Positions 27,805 to 36,378 of a stretch of DNA of 64,000 bases are shown piece after piece (position 1 is the first letter of the stretch; each line of letters starts with the position of its first letter). The DNA is taken from contig NZ_CP045144.1 of the NCBI RefSeq assembly GCF_009223885.1, positions 3,770,001-3,834,000 of the forward strand. Reading direction: 5' to 3'. The notes under the pieces are model-generated. The model did not search any database and had not been told where the DNA came from. It saw nothing but the letters and a program-made list of their open reading frames with translations. Origin of the DNA: Ancylobacter sp. TS-1. GTDB taxonomy: Bacteria; Pseudomonadota; Alphaproteobacteria; Rhizobiales; Xanthobacteraceae. The position numbers were made by a program, and so were the translations under genes.

Positions 27805-29517
27805 ATGACACGGCGTAGCCCCGCGCAGATACGGCGTTTCATCGAGGCGGGGCGCGGGACGGCGCCCGCCGACCTCGTCATCAAGAATGTGCGCCTGCTC
27901 GACGTCATCACCGGCGCGCTCACACGCACCGACATCGCCATGGTGGGCGACCGCATCGTCGGCACCTACGACACCTATTCCGGGGCGCGCGAGATCGACG
28001 GCGAGGGGCTGTTCGCCGCCCCCGGCTTCATCGACACCCATCTGCATGTCGAATCCTCGCTGGTGACGCCGCTGGAATTCGACCGCTGCGTGCTGCCGCA
28101 CGGCGTCACCACGGCGATTTGCGACCCGCACGAGATCGCCAACGTGCTCGGCGCCGAGGGTATCGCCTGGTTCCAGCGCTGCGCCGAGCACACCATCATG
28201 GACCTCAGGGTCCAGCTTTCCTCCTGCGTGCCGGCGACCGCCTTCGAGACCGCCGGCGCGGCGCTCGCCGCCGCCGACCTCGCCGCGCTGCGCGGCCACG
28301 CCTCCGGCATCGGCCTCGCCGAGTTCATGAATTTCCCCGGCGTGCTGTTCGCCGACGCGGGCTGCCTCGACAAGCTCTCGCTGTTCTCGGACGGGCACAT
28401 TGACGGCCACGCGCCGCTGCTGCGCGGGCGCGACCTCAACGGCTACATCGCGGCCGGCATCCGCACCGAGCACGAGGCGACCTCGGTGGAGGAGGCGCGC
28501 GAGAAGCTGGTGAAGGGCATGACCGTGCTCATCCGCGAGGGCTCGGTCTCCAAGGACCTGCACGCGCTGATCCCGCTGATTTCGGCCGACACCTCGGCCT
28601 TCCTCGCCTTCTGCACCGACGACCGCAACCCGCTCGACATCGCCGAGGAGGGCCATCTCGACTACATGATCCGCGAGGCGATCAAGGGCGGCGCGCCGCT
28701 GCACCATGTCTACCGGGTGGCGAGCTGGTCGGCGGCCAACGCCTTCGGGCTGACCGATCGCGGCCTGATCGCCCCGGGCCGGCGCGCCGACATCGTCCTT
28801 CTCGACGATCTGGAAGCCTGCTCGGTCCGCCATGTGATCAGCGCCGGAAGGCTGGTGACGCCCGAGCTTTTCGCCGCGCGCGCCCATGTGCCGCCGGTCG
28901 GGCTCGATTCGATGAAGGCCGAGCCGGTCGAGGCGGCGGATTTCCGCATTCCGGCCACGTCCCGCGCGACGCGGGTCATCGGCGTGGTGCCGGGGCGCAT
29001 CATCACCGAGGATCTCACTTTCGACCTCGCGGTCATCGACGGCGAGAAGCACGCCGATCTCGACAAGGACGCGGTGAAGGTCTGCGTCGTCGCCCGCCAT
29101 GGCGCGAACCGCAATATCGGGCGTGGCTTCGTGCATGGCTTCGGCATGAAGCGCGGCGCCATCGCCTCCTCGGTCGGCCATGACAGCCACAACATCACCG
29201 TGGTCGGCGCCGACGAGGCCGACATGGCGGTGGCGGTCAACCGGCTGATCGAGTTGCGCGGCGGCTTCGCGGTGGCGGAGGGCGGGCAGGTGACGGCCGA
29301 GTTGGCGCTCCCCGTCGCCGGGCTGATGGCCGACACCTCGTTCGAGGAGGTGCACGACGCGCTGATCCCGCTGCGCGCGGCGGCCAAGGCGCTCGGCGTG
29401 GTGCTGCCCGAGCCCTTCCTGCAGGTCGCCTTCCTGCCGCTGCCGGTGATCCCGCATCTGAAGATCACCGATTTCGGCCTGTTCGACGTGAACGCCTTCG
29501 CGCTGATCGAGGGGTGA
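27805..29517 (+). CDS. ade: Adenine deaminase
   Basis: A 570-residue metal-dependent amidohydrolase that converts adenine to hypoxanthine and ammonia. Metal ligands lie in [16 protein letters not shown] and in [11 protein letters not shown]. The C-terminal adenine-deaminase domain begins near residue 400, with [19 protein letters not shown] and [18 protein letters not shown]. Length is typical of Ade. It is translated close behind the aldo/keto reductase, with AAGGAA overlapping the end of that gene as a ribosome binding site. It probably provides hypoxanthine for purine salvage. Confidence 0.93.
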   Translation: MTRRSPAQIRRFIEAGRGTAPADLVIKNVRLLDVITGALTRTDIAMVGDRIVGTYDTYSGAREIDGEGLFAAPGFIDTHLHVESSLVTPLEFDRCVLPHGVTTAICDPHEIANVLGAEGIAWFQRCAEHTIMDLRVQLSSCVPATAFETAGAALAAADLAALRGHASGIGLAEFMNFPGVLFADAGCLDKLSLFSDGHIDGHAPLLRGRDLNGYIAAGIRTEHEATSVEEAREKLVKGMTVLIREGSVSKDLHALIPLISADTSAFLAFCTDDRNPLDIAEEGHLDYMIREAIKGGAPLHHVYRVASWSAANAFGLTDRGLIAPGRRADIVLLDDLEACSVRHVISAGRLVTPELFAARAHVPPVGLDSMKAEPVEAADFRIPATSRATRVIGVVPGRIITEDLTFDLAVIDGEKHADLDKDAVKVCVVARHGANRNIGRGFVHGFGMKRGAIASSVGHDSHNITVVGADEADMAVAVNRLIELRGGFAVAEGGQVTAELALPVAGLMADTSFEEVHDALIPLRAAAKALGVVLPEPFLQVAFLPLPVIPHLKITDFGLFDVNAFALIEG

Positions 29518-29523
29518 GGCTTC

Positions 29524-29577
29524 CGTCATCCCGAACGGTCCGCCCTGCCTACACGACGTCATGGCCGGGCTTGATCT
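29524..29577. repeat. Broken interspersed repeat at the edge of an AT-rich segment
   Basis: CGTCATCCCGAACGGTCC (a family B left end) is followed by GTCATGGCCGGGCTTGATC (a family A left arm). The matching right halves are missing. The sequence then changes abruptly to AT-rich DNA carrying the unknown gene at 29636. The broken repeat therefore marks an insertion or deletion junction. Confidence 0.6.
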
Positions 29578-29592
29578 TGGTATTAGGTTACG

Positions 29593-29620
29593 TTGCGGCT
29601 ACCGGCTCGATCATTATACA
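29593..29620 (+). promoter_or_regulatory. Possible promoter of the AT-rich orphan gene
   Basis: TTGCGG and TATACA are spaced by 16 bases and end 15 bases before the ATG at 29636. A GTGGGG ribosome binding site lies between. The fit to the sigma-70 consensus is good for this genome but untested. Confidence 0.4.
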
Positions 29621-29635
29621 ATTGTGGGGCAATTC

Positions 29636-30343
29636 ATGACCGATGAGGAGGACTCTACAAAACTCCCGGCTCAAGCCCATGGTTCTTTTGGGTATCACGT
29701 CGCTAAGGCGTCTTTAGGCGCATTCGATGTTGTCTTGCCGGGACTTGGTTACACACTTCAGCAGTTTGCGGACACGGTCGTTGGGGACCCGTTGCATAAG
29801 CGGCAAGCCGAGTGGCTCTCTGGTCTCGCAACCGGCTTGGCGGAAATACGCGAACGCCTCGGCACCTTCGACCCTGCGTCGCTGAACCGGAACGAAGATT
29901 TCCTGTCGGCTGTAGCGTTCGGGATGGAGGCGGCACGACGAACGCACAGGGCAGAAAAACTTCAGGCGCTTCGCAACGCCGCGCTCAACATTGCGTCTGG
30001 AATGCAACTGAGCGATCTTTTATTGGGGTCGTTTCTGGCGCACATAGAAAGGTATTCTCCTGCGCATATTGCAGTTCTCCGCGCTTTGTCAGATCCCGGC
30101 TCTAACGAAGAATTAGTTAAATATTATGAATCGGTTGACGAAACAGTAAGTATACCTTACGCAATCGGGTTGGCATTTCCAGAGATTGGAAATGTAGAGG
30201 TGGATATTATTCTATACATGCTGGGTTCTGATGGGTTGGCCGAGAGCCCGCGATCGGTGGGCATAAGTAAGGCGGCGATTTTACAGAGAAGAACGACTCT
30301 CGCTGGCGAAGCTTTTCTGAAGTTCATATCTGATCCGACGTAA
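29636..30343 (+). CDS. Orphan gene of unknown function in foreign AT-rich DNA
   Basis: A 235-residue protein not assigned to a named family. It begins with a polar tail and a hydrophobic stretch (about 21-45, KASLGAFDVVLPGLGYTLQQ). A helical region follows, with the pattern PLHKRQAEWLSGLATGLAEI...FLSAVAFGMEAARRTHRAEKLQALRNAALN. From memory, the same pattern occurs in scattered bacterial hypothetical proteins, often solitary and sometimes in accessory islands; no function is known to me. Base composition and codon use (TTA, AGA, ATA codons) differ sharply from all neighbours, so recent transfer is likely. An in-frame ATG 75 bases upstream exists, but the RBS and promoter favour 29636. Confidence 0.75.
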   Translation: MTDEEDSTKLPAQAHGSFGYHVAKASLGAFDVVLPGLGYTLQQFADTVVGDPLHKRQAEWLSGLATGLAEIRERLGTFDPASLNRNEDFLSAVAFGMEAARRTHRAEKLQALRNAALNIASGMQLSDLLLGSFLAHIERYSPAHIAVLRALSDPGSNEELVKYYESVDETVSIPYAIGLAFPEIGNVEVDIILYMLGSDGLAESPRSVGISKAAILQRRTTLAGEAFLKFISDPT

Positions 30344-30533
30344 GCCGCGCCGATTGTGGAGAATCGAACGATGCGGGTTGATGCAGCCTAGGGACCGCGC
30401 CGCCCTCGAGGCGGCCGATGGCTACTGTCTCGACCTGGAACCGGCTCCCTCTCCGCGCCACCGGCCGGCCCTCCCGTCGTGCGCTTCGATCTGCTAGACC
30501 CGCCGGGTGATCCGTGAGGCCCGCCGCTCCGCA

Positions 30534-31256
30534 ATGACCCGCCTGCGCTCGACCGTCTTCCTCATCCTGCTCGTCCTGTGGACGCTGCTGCTCGCGGCCA
30601 CCATTCCCTATTACGCGCTACGCCGCGATCCGCCCGCCACGCGGCGCTTCTCGCGCGTCTGGGCCGGCGGCGTGCTGGCGCTGCTGCGCCTTGTCGGCGT
30701 GTCCTGCCGCACCATCGGCGAGGGCAACCGGCCGGACGGGCCGGCGCTCTATGTCGCCAACCACCAGTCGACCTTCGAGACCATCGCCGCCGCCAGGCTG
30801 GTGCCGGACGTCGCCATCGTGCTGAAGGAAGAGCTGTACCGCATCCCGGTCTTCGGCTGGTTCCTCAAGCGCTCGCCGATGATCGCCATCGACCGGGCCG
30901 GCGGCGGCGCGGCGATGAAGAAGATGTTCCGCGAGGGGCGCGAGGCGGTGGCGCAGGGGCGCAGCCTGCTGATCTTCCCCGAGGGCACCCGCCAGCCGGT
31001 GGACGCGCGCGCGCCGATGCAGCGCGGCGTGCTGCTGCTCTACAAGGCGCTGGGCGTGCCGGTGGTGCCGGTGGCCCACAATGCCGGCCTGTTCTGGCTG
31101 GCGCGCAGCTTCGCGATACGGCCGGGCACCATCACCGTGTCGTTCCTGCCGCCCATCCCGCCCGGCCTGCCGGACAATGAGTTCATGGAGCGGATCGGCG
31201 CGGCGATCTATGACGAGCGCGACCGGCTGGTGGCGCTCGCGGAGAAAGAGACATGA
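30534..31256 (+). CDS. plsC: 1-acyl-glycerol-3-phosphate acyltransferase (PlsC-like)
   Basis: A 240-residue membrane acyltransferase. One N-terminal hydrophobic helix (TVFLILLVLWTLLLAATIPY) is followed by the acyltransferase motifs. Motif I reads NHQSTFE, with Glu where Asp is usual (NHx4D); motif III is FPEGTRQP. It would add the second acyl chain to lysophosphatidic acid in phospholipid synthesis. The ATG at 30534 is preferred; a GTG start nine codons upstream (30507) is possible but lacks a ribosome binding site. The stop overlaps the ferredoxin reductase ATG. Confidence 0.85.
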   Translation: MTRLRSTVFLILLVLWTLLLAATIPYYALRRDPPATRRFSRVWAGGVLALLRLVGVSCRTIGEGNRPDGPALYVANHQSTFETIAAARLVPDVAIVLKEELYRIPVFGWFLKRSPMIAIDRAGGGAAMKKMFREGREAVAQGRSLLIFPEGTRQPVDARAPMQRGVLLLYKALGVPVVPVAHNAGLFWLARSFAIRPGTITVSFLPPIPPGLPDNEFMERIGAAIYDERDRLVALAEKET

Positions 31257-32503
31257 GCGAGAGCGATACTCCCGGCATCGTCATCGTCGGGGCGGGGCAG
31301 GGCGGCTTTCAGGCCGCCGCCTCGCTGCGCGAATCCGGCTATGCCGGGCGCCTCGTCCTCGTGGGCGAGGAGCCCGGCCTGCCCTATCAGCGCCCGCCGC
31401 TGTCCAAGGCCTATATGAAGGGCGACGCCGGCATCGAGCAGATCGAGCTGCGCCCGGCCGCCTTCTACGCCGACCATCGCATCGAGCTGGTGAATGCGCG
31501 CGCCGTCGCCCTCGACCGCGCCGCCCACCGGCTGCTGCTGGAGGGAGGGGCGAGCCTGCCCTATGCCCATCTCATCCTCGCCACCGGCGCCCGCAACCGC
31601 CCGCTCCCCGTGCCCGGCCACGACCTTGCCGGCGTGTTCTACCTGCGCACGCGGGCGGACGCCGATGCGCTCCGGGGGCGGCTGGAGGGCGCGCGCCGCG
31701 TGGTGGTGATCGGCGCCGGCTTCATCGGGCTGGAATTCGCCGCCGTGGTCCGCGCGCTCGGCCATGAGGTGACGGTGCTGGAAGGCGCCGGCCGCGTGCT
31801 CGCCCGCGCCGTCTCGCCCGAAATGTCGGCGTTCTTCGCGCAGGCGCACGCCGCCATGGGCACCCATCTCGTGCTCGGCGCCGGGGTGATCGGGCTCACC
31901 GGCGAGGAAGGCCATGTCACGGGCGTCGAGACGACGGACGGGGCGGTGCATCCGGCCGACTTCGTGCTGGTCGGCATCGGCGTGGTGCCGAATGTGGAAC
32001 TCGCCGCCGAAGCCGGGCTGGAAGTGGCGAACGGCATCGTGGTCGACGCGCATCTGGCGACCGCCGACCCCTCCATCTCCGCGCTGGGCGACGCGGTGGC
32101 CTATCCCAGCCGCTTCGCCGGGGGAATGACCCGGCTCGAATCGGTGCAGAACGCCGCCGATCAGGCGCGCAGCCTCGCCCACCGCCTCACCGGCAGGTTG
32201 TCGCCGACGGGAGAGCCCGCGCCCTTCGAGGCCGTGCCGTGGTTCTGGAGCGACCAGGCCGACCTCAAGCTGCAAATGGTCGGCCTTGCGGCGGCTACCG
32301 ATACCGCCGTGCTGCGCGGCGACCCCGCCTCGCGGCGCTTTTCGGTGTTCCGCTTCCGCGACGGCGTGCTCACCGCCATCGAGAGCGTCAACCGCCCGGC
32401 CGACCACATGCTCGGCCGCCGCCTGCTCGCCGGCACGCCGGCGATCACGCCGGAGCAGGCGGGCGACGAGAGCTTCGAGCTGAAGAGCCTGCTGGGGCGC
32501 TGA
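31253..32503 (+). CDS. FAD-dependent ferredoxin/rubredoxin reductase
   Basis: A 416-residue NAD(P)H-dependent reductase similar to those serving bacterial Rieske and P450 systems. FAD motif: IVIVGAGQGGFQAAASLRESG; then GLPYQRPPLSKAYMKG; NAD motif RVVVIGAGFIGLEFAAVVRALG at about residues 145-166; second FAD motif SALGDAVAYPS. It transfers electrons from NADH to a small iron-sulfur protein, but no ferredoxin or oxygenase gene is nearby. It overlaps plsC by four bases, so the two are translationally coupled although no functional link is apparent. Confidence 0.9.
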   Translation: MSESDTPGIVIVGAGQGGFQAAASLRESGYAGRLVLVGEEPGLPYQRPPLSKAYMKGDAGIEQIELRPAAFYADHRIELVNARAVALDRAAHRLLLEGGASLPYAHLILATGARNRPLPVPGHDLAGVFYLRTRADADALRGRLEGARRVVVIGAGFIGLEFAAVVRALGHEVTVLEGAGRVLARAVSPEMSAFFAQAHAAMGTHLVLGAGVIGLTGEEGHVTGVETTDGAVHPADFVLVGIGVVPNVELAAEAGLEVANGIVVDAHLATADPSISALGDAVAYPSRFAGGMTRLESVQNAADQARSLAHRLTGRLSPTGEPAPFEAVPWFWSDQADLKLQMVGLAAATDTAVLRGDPASRRFSVFRFRDGVLTAIESVNRPADHMLGRRLLAGTPAITPEQAGDESFELKSLLGR

Positions 32504-32520
32504 TCGGCGGCCCTCTTCGT

Positions 32521-32615
32521 CGTCATCCCGGCCGCAGCGGCGCAGCCGCGTAGAGCCGGGATCGCGTATCGTGATCAAGCGATCCCGGATCGGCCTGCGG
32601 CCGTCCGGGATGACG
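32521..32615. repeat. Interspersed palindromic repeat, family B
   Basis: CGTCATCCCGGCCGCAGCGGCGC...GGCCGTCCGGGATGACG, 95 bp. It is nearly identical to the element at 21272-21366, including the GCGTAGAGCCGGGATCG core. It separates the ferredoxin reductase from the following LysR gene. Confidence 0.78.
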
Positions 32616-32674
32616 AGGAATGGACGGGCGCGCCCATCTCCCCAATGCCGCCACCCGTGCTACCATCGGAAAAA

Positions 32675-32689
32675 CCGCCTCCTTCCGGG
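32675..32689. promoter_or_regulatory. Candidate LysR operator in the regulator's own promoter
   Basis: ATCGGAAAAACCGCC, 8 bp before the LysR ATG. Thirteen of 15 bases match the perfect palindrome at 33757-33771 read on the opposite strand. This suggests autoregulation by the LysR protein encoded at 32697. Confidence 0.5.
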
Positions 32690-32696
32690 TCGTCCG

Positions 32697-33605
32697 ATGG
32701 CCTTTTCGCTGCGCCAGCTTCAGTATTTCGTCGCGGTGGCGGAGAACGGTTCCGTCTCCTCGGCGGCGCACACGCTGTCGATCTCGCAGTCGACCGTGAC
32801 CGAAGCCCTGCGCGAACTGGAGCTCGACCTCGGCTTCAAGCTGCTGGAGCGCCATGCGCGCGGCGCCGATCTCACCCTCAAGGGCCATCACTTCCTGCGC
32901 CACGCCCGCAAGATCCTCGGCGACGTGGCGGATGCGCGGCGCGCGCTGGCCGGGCCGGAGACGGCGGCGCTCACCGGGCGGCTGTCGGTCGGCGTCACCC
33001 CGCTGGTCGCCGGCTACATCTATTCCGACCTCATCGCCCGCTTCCGCCGCGCCTTTCCCGGCATCGCGGTGGAGGCGGTGGAGGATGCGGCGGACTATCT
33101 GGAACACCTTCTGGTCGGTGGCGAACTGGACGTCGCGGTGATGGTGCTGCCGCCCGGGCGCCGCTCCGCCGCGCTCCAGACCGAGGCGGTCGAGGTTTCG
33201 CCCTACCGGGTCTGGCTGCCGCTCGGCCACCCCGCGCTGGCGGAGGAACGGGTGAGCCTGCGCGACCTCTCGGGCGAGCCGCATGTGCTGCTGACCATTG
33301 ACGAAATCGCGGAAGCCTCGGAGATCGTCTGGCGCCGGCTCGGCATCCGTCCGCCGGTGGCGTTCCGCACCCGCTCGGTGGAGGCGGTGCGCTCGCTGGT
33401 GGCGACGGGGGCCGGCGTCGCCGTGCTGCCGGACCTCACCTATCGGCCCTGGTCGCTGGAAGGCGACAAGATCGAGGCGCGCACGCTGATCGACGACGTG
33501 CCGGCGGTGGAGGTGGCGACCGCCTGGCGGCGCGGCTCGCCGCTCTCGGCCGCCGCCTCCGGCTTCGTCTCGATTGCCGCCACCCGCCATGCGGGGCGGC
33601 GCTGA
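32697..33605 (+). CDS. LysR-family regulator of the ydcSTUVW-like operon
   Basis: A 302-residue LysR-type regulator. HTH: MAFSLRQLQYFVAVAENGSV...LSISQSTVTEALRELELDLG; effector domain about 92-295. It lies 261 bp upstream of the polyamine ABC operon in the same direction. The short palindrome ATCGG-N5-CCGAT is found in both its own promoter and the operon promoter, so control of the operon is likely. The inducer may be putrescine, aminobutyrate or a related amine. The start at 32697 follows a weak ribosome binding site but is where family similarity starts. Confidence 0.88.
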   Translation: MAFSLRQLQYFVAVAENGSVSSAAHTLSISQSTVTEALRELELDLGFKLLERHARGADLTLKGHHFLRHARKILGDVADARRALAGPETAALTGRLSVGVTPLVAGYIYSDLIARFRRAFPGIAVEAVEDAADYLEHLLVGGELDVAVMVLPPGRRSAALQTEAVEVSPYRVWLPLGHPALAEERVSLRDLSGEPHVLLTIDEIAEASEIVWRRLGIRPPVAFRTRSVEAVRSLVATGAGVAVLPDLTYRPWSLEGDKIEARTLIDDVPAVEVATAWRRGSPLSAAASGFVSIAATRHAGRR

Positions 33606-33634
33606 CGACGAGTGCCCGCCTGCCGCTGCCAGAT

Positions 33635-33731
33635 CGTCATCCCGGACGCGCCGCAGGCGCGAGCCGGGATCGTCGGCGGCGGAGGCGGGCGATCCCGGCT
33701 CTGCGCCCTTCGGGCTTCGGCCGGGATGACG
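33635..33731. repeat. Interspersed palindromic repeat, family B variant
   Basis: CGTCATCCCGGACGCGCCGC...GCCGGGATGACG, 97 bp, with internal dyads. It is less similar to the copies at 21272 and 32521 than they are to each other. It occupies most of the gap between the LysR gene and the operator at 33757. Confidence 0.72.
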
Positions 33732-33756
33732 GCGCAAGACTGCCTATCCCGTGCTC

Positions 33757-33771
33757 ATCGGTTTTTCCGAT
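33757..33771. promoter_or_regulatory. Candidate LysR operator of the polyamine operon
   Basis: A perfect palindrome ATCGG - TTTTT - CCGAT (with T-N11-A spacing) about 95 bp upstream of ydcS. The same motif (13 of 15 bases, opposite strand) precedes the LysR gene. The distance is suitable for a LysR activator. Confidence 0.55.
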
Positions 33772-33866
33772 ATCGGCCTTCTGATCTTTGGTGTGGCGCG
33801 TGCTGCGGGGCGGCGGCACACTTTCCCCAAAGGGCGGTCAGCGCCCGCAGAACAGAGGGAAACAAC

Positions 33867-35036
33867 ATGACCACCATTGCCCGTTATCTGCATCTGCCGG
33901 CGCTCGCCGCCTGTGCCTCGCTCACCCTCCAGCCCGCCTTCGCCGCCGAGATGAAGGCGCTCGGCAAGGGCGAGGGGCAGGTCGATATCGTCGCCTGGCC
34001 CGGCTATATCGAGCGCGGCGAGACCGACAAGGCCTATGACTGGGTGACGGCCTTCGAGAAGAAGTCCGGCTGCAAGGTCAATGTGAAGACCGCCGGCACC
34101 TCCGACGAGATGGTGGCGCTGATGAACGAGGGCGGCTTCGACCTCGTGACCGCCTCCGGTGACGCCTCGCTGCGCCTCATCGCCGGCAAGAAGGTCGCTC
34201 CCATCAACACCAAGCTGATCCCGAGCTGGAGCACCGTCGACGAGCGGCTGCAGAGTTCGCCTTGGCACACGGTCAACGCCGTGCATTACGGCGTGCCCTA
34301 TCAGTGGGGCTCCAACGTGCTGATGTACAACACCGAGACCTTCAAGGACGGCGCGCCGAAGAGCTGGAACGTCGTCTTCGAGGAGCAGACCCTGCCGGAC
34401 GGCAAGTCGAACAAGGGCCGCATCCAGGCCTTCGACGGCCCGATCTACATCGCCGACGCGGCGCTCTACCTGATGGCGCACAAGCCCGAGCTGGGGATCA
34501 AGGACCCCTACGAGCTGACCGAGGAGCAGTACAAGGCGGCGCTGGACCTGCTGCGCCAGCAGCGCAAGATCGTGCAGCGCTACTGGCACGACGCCATGAT
34601 CCAGGTCGACGACTTCACCAATGAGGGCGTCGTCGCCTCCTCCTCCTGGCCGTTCCAGGTCAACCTGCTGCAGAGCCAGAAGAAGCCGATCGCCTCGACC
34701 ATCCCCGAAGAGGGCGCCACCGGCTGGGCCGACACCACCATGATGCATGTCGACGCCAAGCACCCGAACTGCGCCTATATGTGGATGGAGCATTCCCTCT
34801 CGCCGAAGGTGCAGGGCGACCTCGCCTCGTGGTTCGGCTCGGTGCCCTCCGTCCCCGCCGCCTGCAAGGGCAACGAACTTCTCGGGCCGGATGGCTGCAA
34901 GACCAACGGCATGGAAGACTTCGAGAAGATCCACTTCTGGCGCACCCCGGTCGCCAAATGCGCCACCCAGGCCGCCGGCTGCGTGCCCTATTACCGCTGG
35001 GTGTCGGACTACATCGCCGTGCTCGGCGGGCGGTAG
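33867..35036 (+). CDS. ydcS: Polyamine-type ABC transporter substrate-binding protein
   Basis: A 389-residue periplasmic binding protein with a signal peptide (MTTIARYLHL...AFA, cleavage near residue 28). The segments VDIVAWPGYIERGETDKAYD, VTASGDASLRLIAGKK and GWADTTMMHVDAKHPNCAYM closely match E. coli YdcS. That protein is part of the YdcSTUV putrescine/polyamine transporter. Several cysteines (about four in the C-terminal third) may form disulfides. The ATG follows AGAGGGAAAC. It is the first gene of ydcS-T-U-V-W-like order. A family A/C repeat cluster separates it from the ATPase gene. Confidence 0.92.
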   Translation: MTTIARYLHLPALAACASLTLQPAFAAEMKALGKGEGQVDIVAWPGYIERGETDKAYDWVTAFEKKSGCKVNVKTAGTSDEMVALMNEGGFDLVTASGDASLRLIAGKKVAPINTKLIPSWSTVDERLQSSPWHTVNAVHYGVPYQWGSNVLMYNTETFKDGAPKSWNVVFEEQTLPDGKSNKGRIQAFDGPIYIADAALYLMAHKPELGIKDPYELTEEQYKAALDLLRQQRKIVQRYWHDAMIQVDDFTNEGVVASSSWPFQVNLLQSQKKPIASTIPEEGATGWADTTMMHVDAKHPNCAYMWMEHSLSPKVQGDLASWFGSVPSVPAACKGNELLGPDGCKTNGMEDFEKIHFWRTPVAKCATQAAGCVPYYRWVSDYIAVLGGR

Positions 35037-35067
35037 TCCTTCCGTCGGCCGGTCTCGCGGGTTCCTG

Positions 35068-35154
35068 CTCCCTCTCCCCGGCGGGGAGAGGGGTGGGGTG
35101 AGGGGCCTTTCGCTCCGCAGCCTTGCCTCCCCCTCACCGACCCGCTTCGCGCGG
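35068..35154. repeat. Interspersed repeat, family C (truncated)
   Basis: CTCCCTCTCCCCGGCGGGGAGAGG, then GGGTGAGGGG ... CCCCCTCACCGACCCGCTTCGCG. It is related to the complete copy at 61898-62009 but lacks the closing CCTCTCCCC hairpin. It lies within the ydc operon, downstream of the binding-protein gene. There it could act as a stem-loop that stabilises the ydcS transcript end. Confidence 0.65.
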
Positions 35155-35164
35155 TTCGCCAATG

Positions 35165-35257
35165 CCCTCATCCCCGGGCTTGACCCGGGGACCCAGCCTC
35201 GCCGCGGTTGGGCCCGGCCCAATGTCTGGGTGGCCGGGTCAAGCCCGGCCATGAGGG
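35165..35257. repeat. Interspersed palindromic repeat, family A
   Basis: CCCTCATCCCCGGGCTTGACCCGGGG ... GGCCGGGTCAAGCCCGGCCATGAGGG, 93 bp: two hairpins in one inverted repeat. With the family C copy just before it, this accounts for most of the 301-bp gap between ydcS and ydcT. Confidence 0.75.
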
Positions 35258-35337
35258 CGCGGGAGCGCCTGACCACGGCGGAACGCCCGCCGTGTCCCTG
35301 TTTCCGGCCCTCTTCCCCGCCTTCCCGGATTTTCTTC

Positions 35338-36378
35338 ATGCACCCTCACGCCGCCCCGCTCGCTCTGCCCGCCGTCCGCTTCCAGGGCGTGGAGCGGCAT
35401 TTCGGGACTGTGAAGGCGGTCGACGGCGTCGACCTGTCCATCGCGCCCGGCGAGTTCTTCGCCATGCTCGGCCCCTCCGGCTCGGGCAAGACGACGTGCC
35501 TGCGCCTGATCGCCGGCTTCGAGCAGCCCGATGCCGGCCATATCGAGATCTTCGGCGAGACGGTGGAGGGGCTGCCGCCCTATCGCCGGGCGGTGAACAC
35601 CGTGTTCCAGGACTACGCGCTGTTTCCGCATTTGTCGGTCGGCGACAATGTGGCCTACGGGCTGAAGGTGCGCGGCGTCGGCCGTGCCGAGCGCGACCGG
35701 CTCGCCCGCGAGGCGCTGGCCATGGTCAAGCTCGCCGGCATGGAGACGCGCCGCCCCGCCCAGCTTTCCGGCGGCCAGCGCCAGCGCGTCGCGCTCGCCC
35801 GCGCCCTCGTGGTGCGGCCGAAAGTGCTGCTGCTCGACGAGCCGCTCGGCGCGCTCGACCTCAAGCTGCGCGAGGAGATGCAGTCGGAGCTGAAGGGGCT
35901 GCAACGCGCGCTCGGCCTCACCTTCGTCTTCGTCACCCATGATCAGGGCGAGGCGCTGTCCATGGCCGACCGCGTGGCGGTGTTCAACGAGGGCCGCATC
36001 GTGCAGGTCGGCCCGCCGGAGGAAGTCTATGAGCGGCCGGCGACGCGCTTCGTCGCCCGCTTCGTCGGCTCGGCCAATGTGCTCGAGGCCGCGCAGGCCG
36101 CTGCGCTCGGCGCCGCCGCCCGCCCGTCCAGCCTGCGGCCGGAGAAGATCGCGCTGCTCTCACACGGCGCCGCCGCGCCGGAGGGGACGAGCGTCGTCGA
36201 GGCGCGGGTGATCGACGTGTCCTATCAGGGGGCGGTGCGCCGGGTGACGGCGGTGACGGGGCAGGGCCTCCAGCTCGCCGCCGTCGTGCCGGCGACCTCC
36301 GCAGGCGTCATCGCCGGCGCGACGGTCCAGCTCGCCGTGCCCGTCGCCGCCATCGTGCCGATGGAGGGCGAAACGTGA
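35338..36378 (+). CDS. ydcT: Polyamine-type ABC transporter ATPase
   Basis: A 346-residue ABC ATPase of the PotA group. Walker A GPSGSGKTTCLRL; Q-loop NTVFQDYALFPHLSV; signature LSGGQRQRVALARALV; Walker B VLLLDEPLGALD; H-loop FVTHDQGEAL. A C-terminal TOBE-like domain starts near residue 260. It energises the binding-protein-dependent import of an amine. The ATG at 35338 has no clear ribosome binding site, but conserved sequence begins a few residues later. The stop overlaps the ydcU start (36375-36378). Confidence 0.92.
   Translation: MHPHAAPLALPAVRFQGVERHFGTVKAVDGVDLSIAPGEFFAMLGPSGSGKTTCLRLIAGFEQPDAGHIEIFGETVEGLPPYRRAVNTVFQDYALFPHLSVGDNVAYGLKVRGVGRAERDRLAREALAMVKLAGMETRRPAQLSGGQRQRVALARALVVRPKVLLLDEPLGALDLKLREEMQSELKGLQRALGLTFVFVTHDQGEALSMADRVAVFNEGRIVQVGPPEEVYERPATRFVARFVGSANVLEAAQAAALGAAARPSSLRPEKIALLSHGAAAPEGTSVVEARVIDVSYQGAVRRVTAVTGQGLQLAAVVPATSAGVIAGATVQLAVPVAAIVPMEGET

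Noticed and set aside
29524..30506. Genomic island inserted at a tRNA gene with attachment sites
   Set aside because: No tRNA-like cloverleaf, integrase or clear direct repeats were found at either side of the AT-rich segment.
30507..30533. GTG start for the PlsC-like gene
   Set aside because: No ribosome binding site precedes it and the extra nine residues are arginine-rich; the ATG at 30534 directly precedes the membrane helix.
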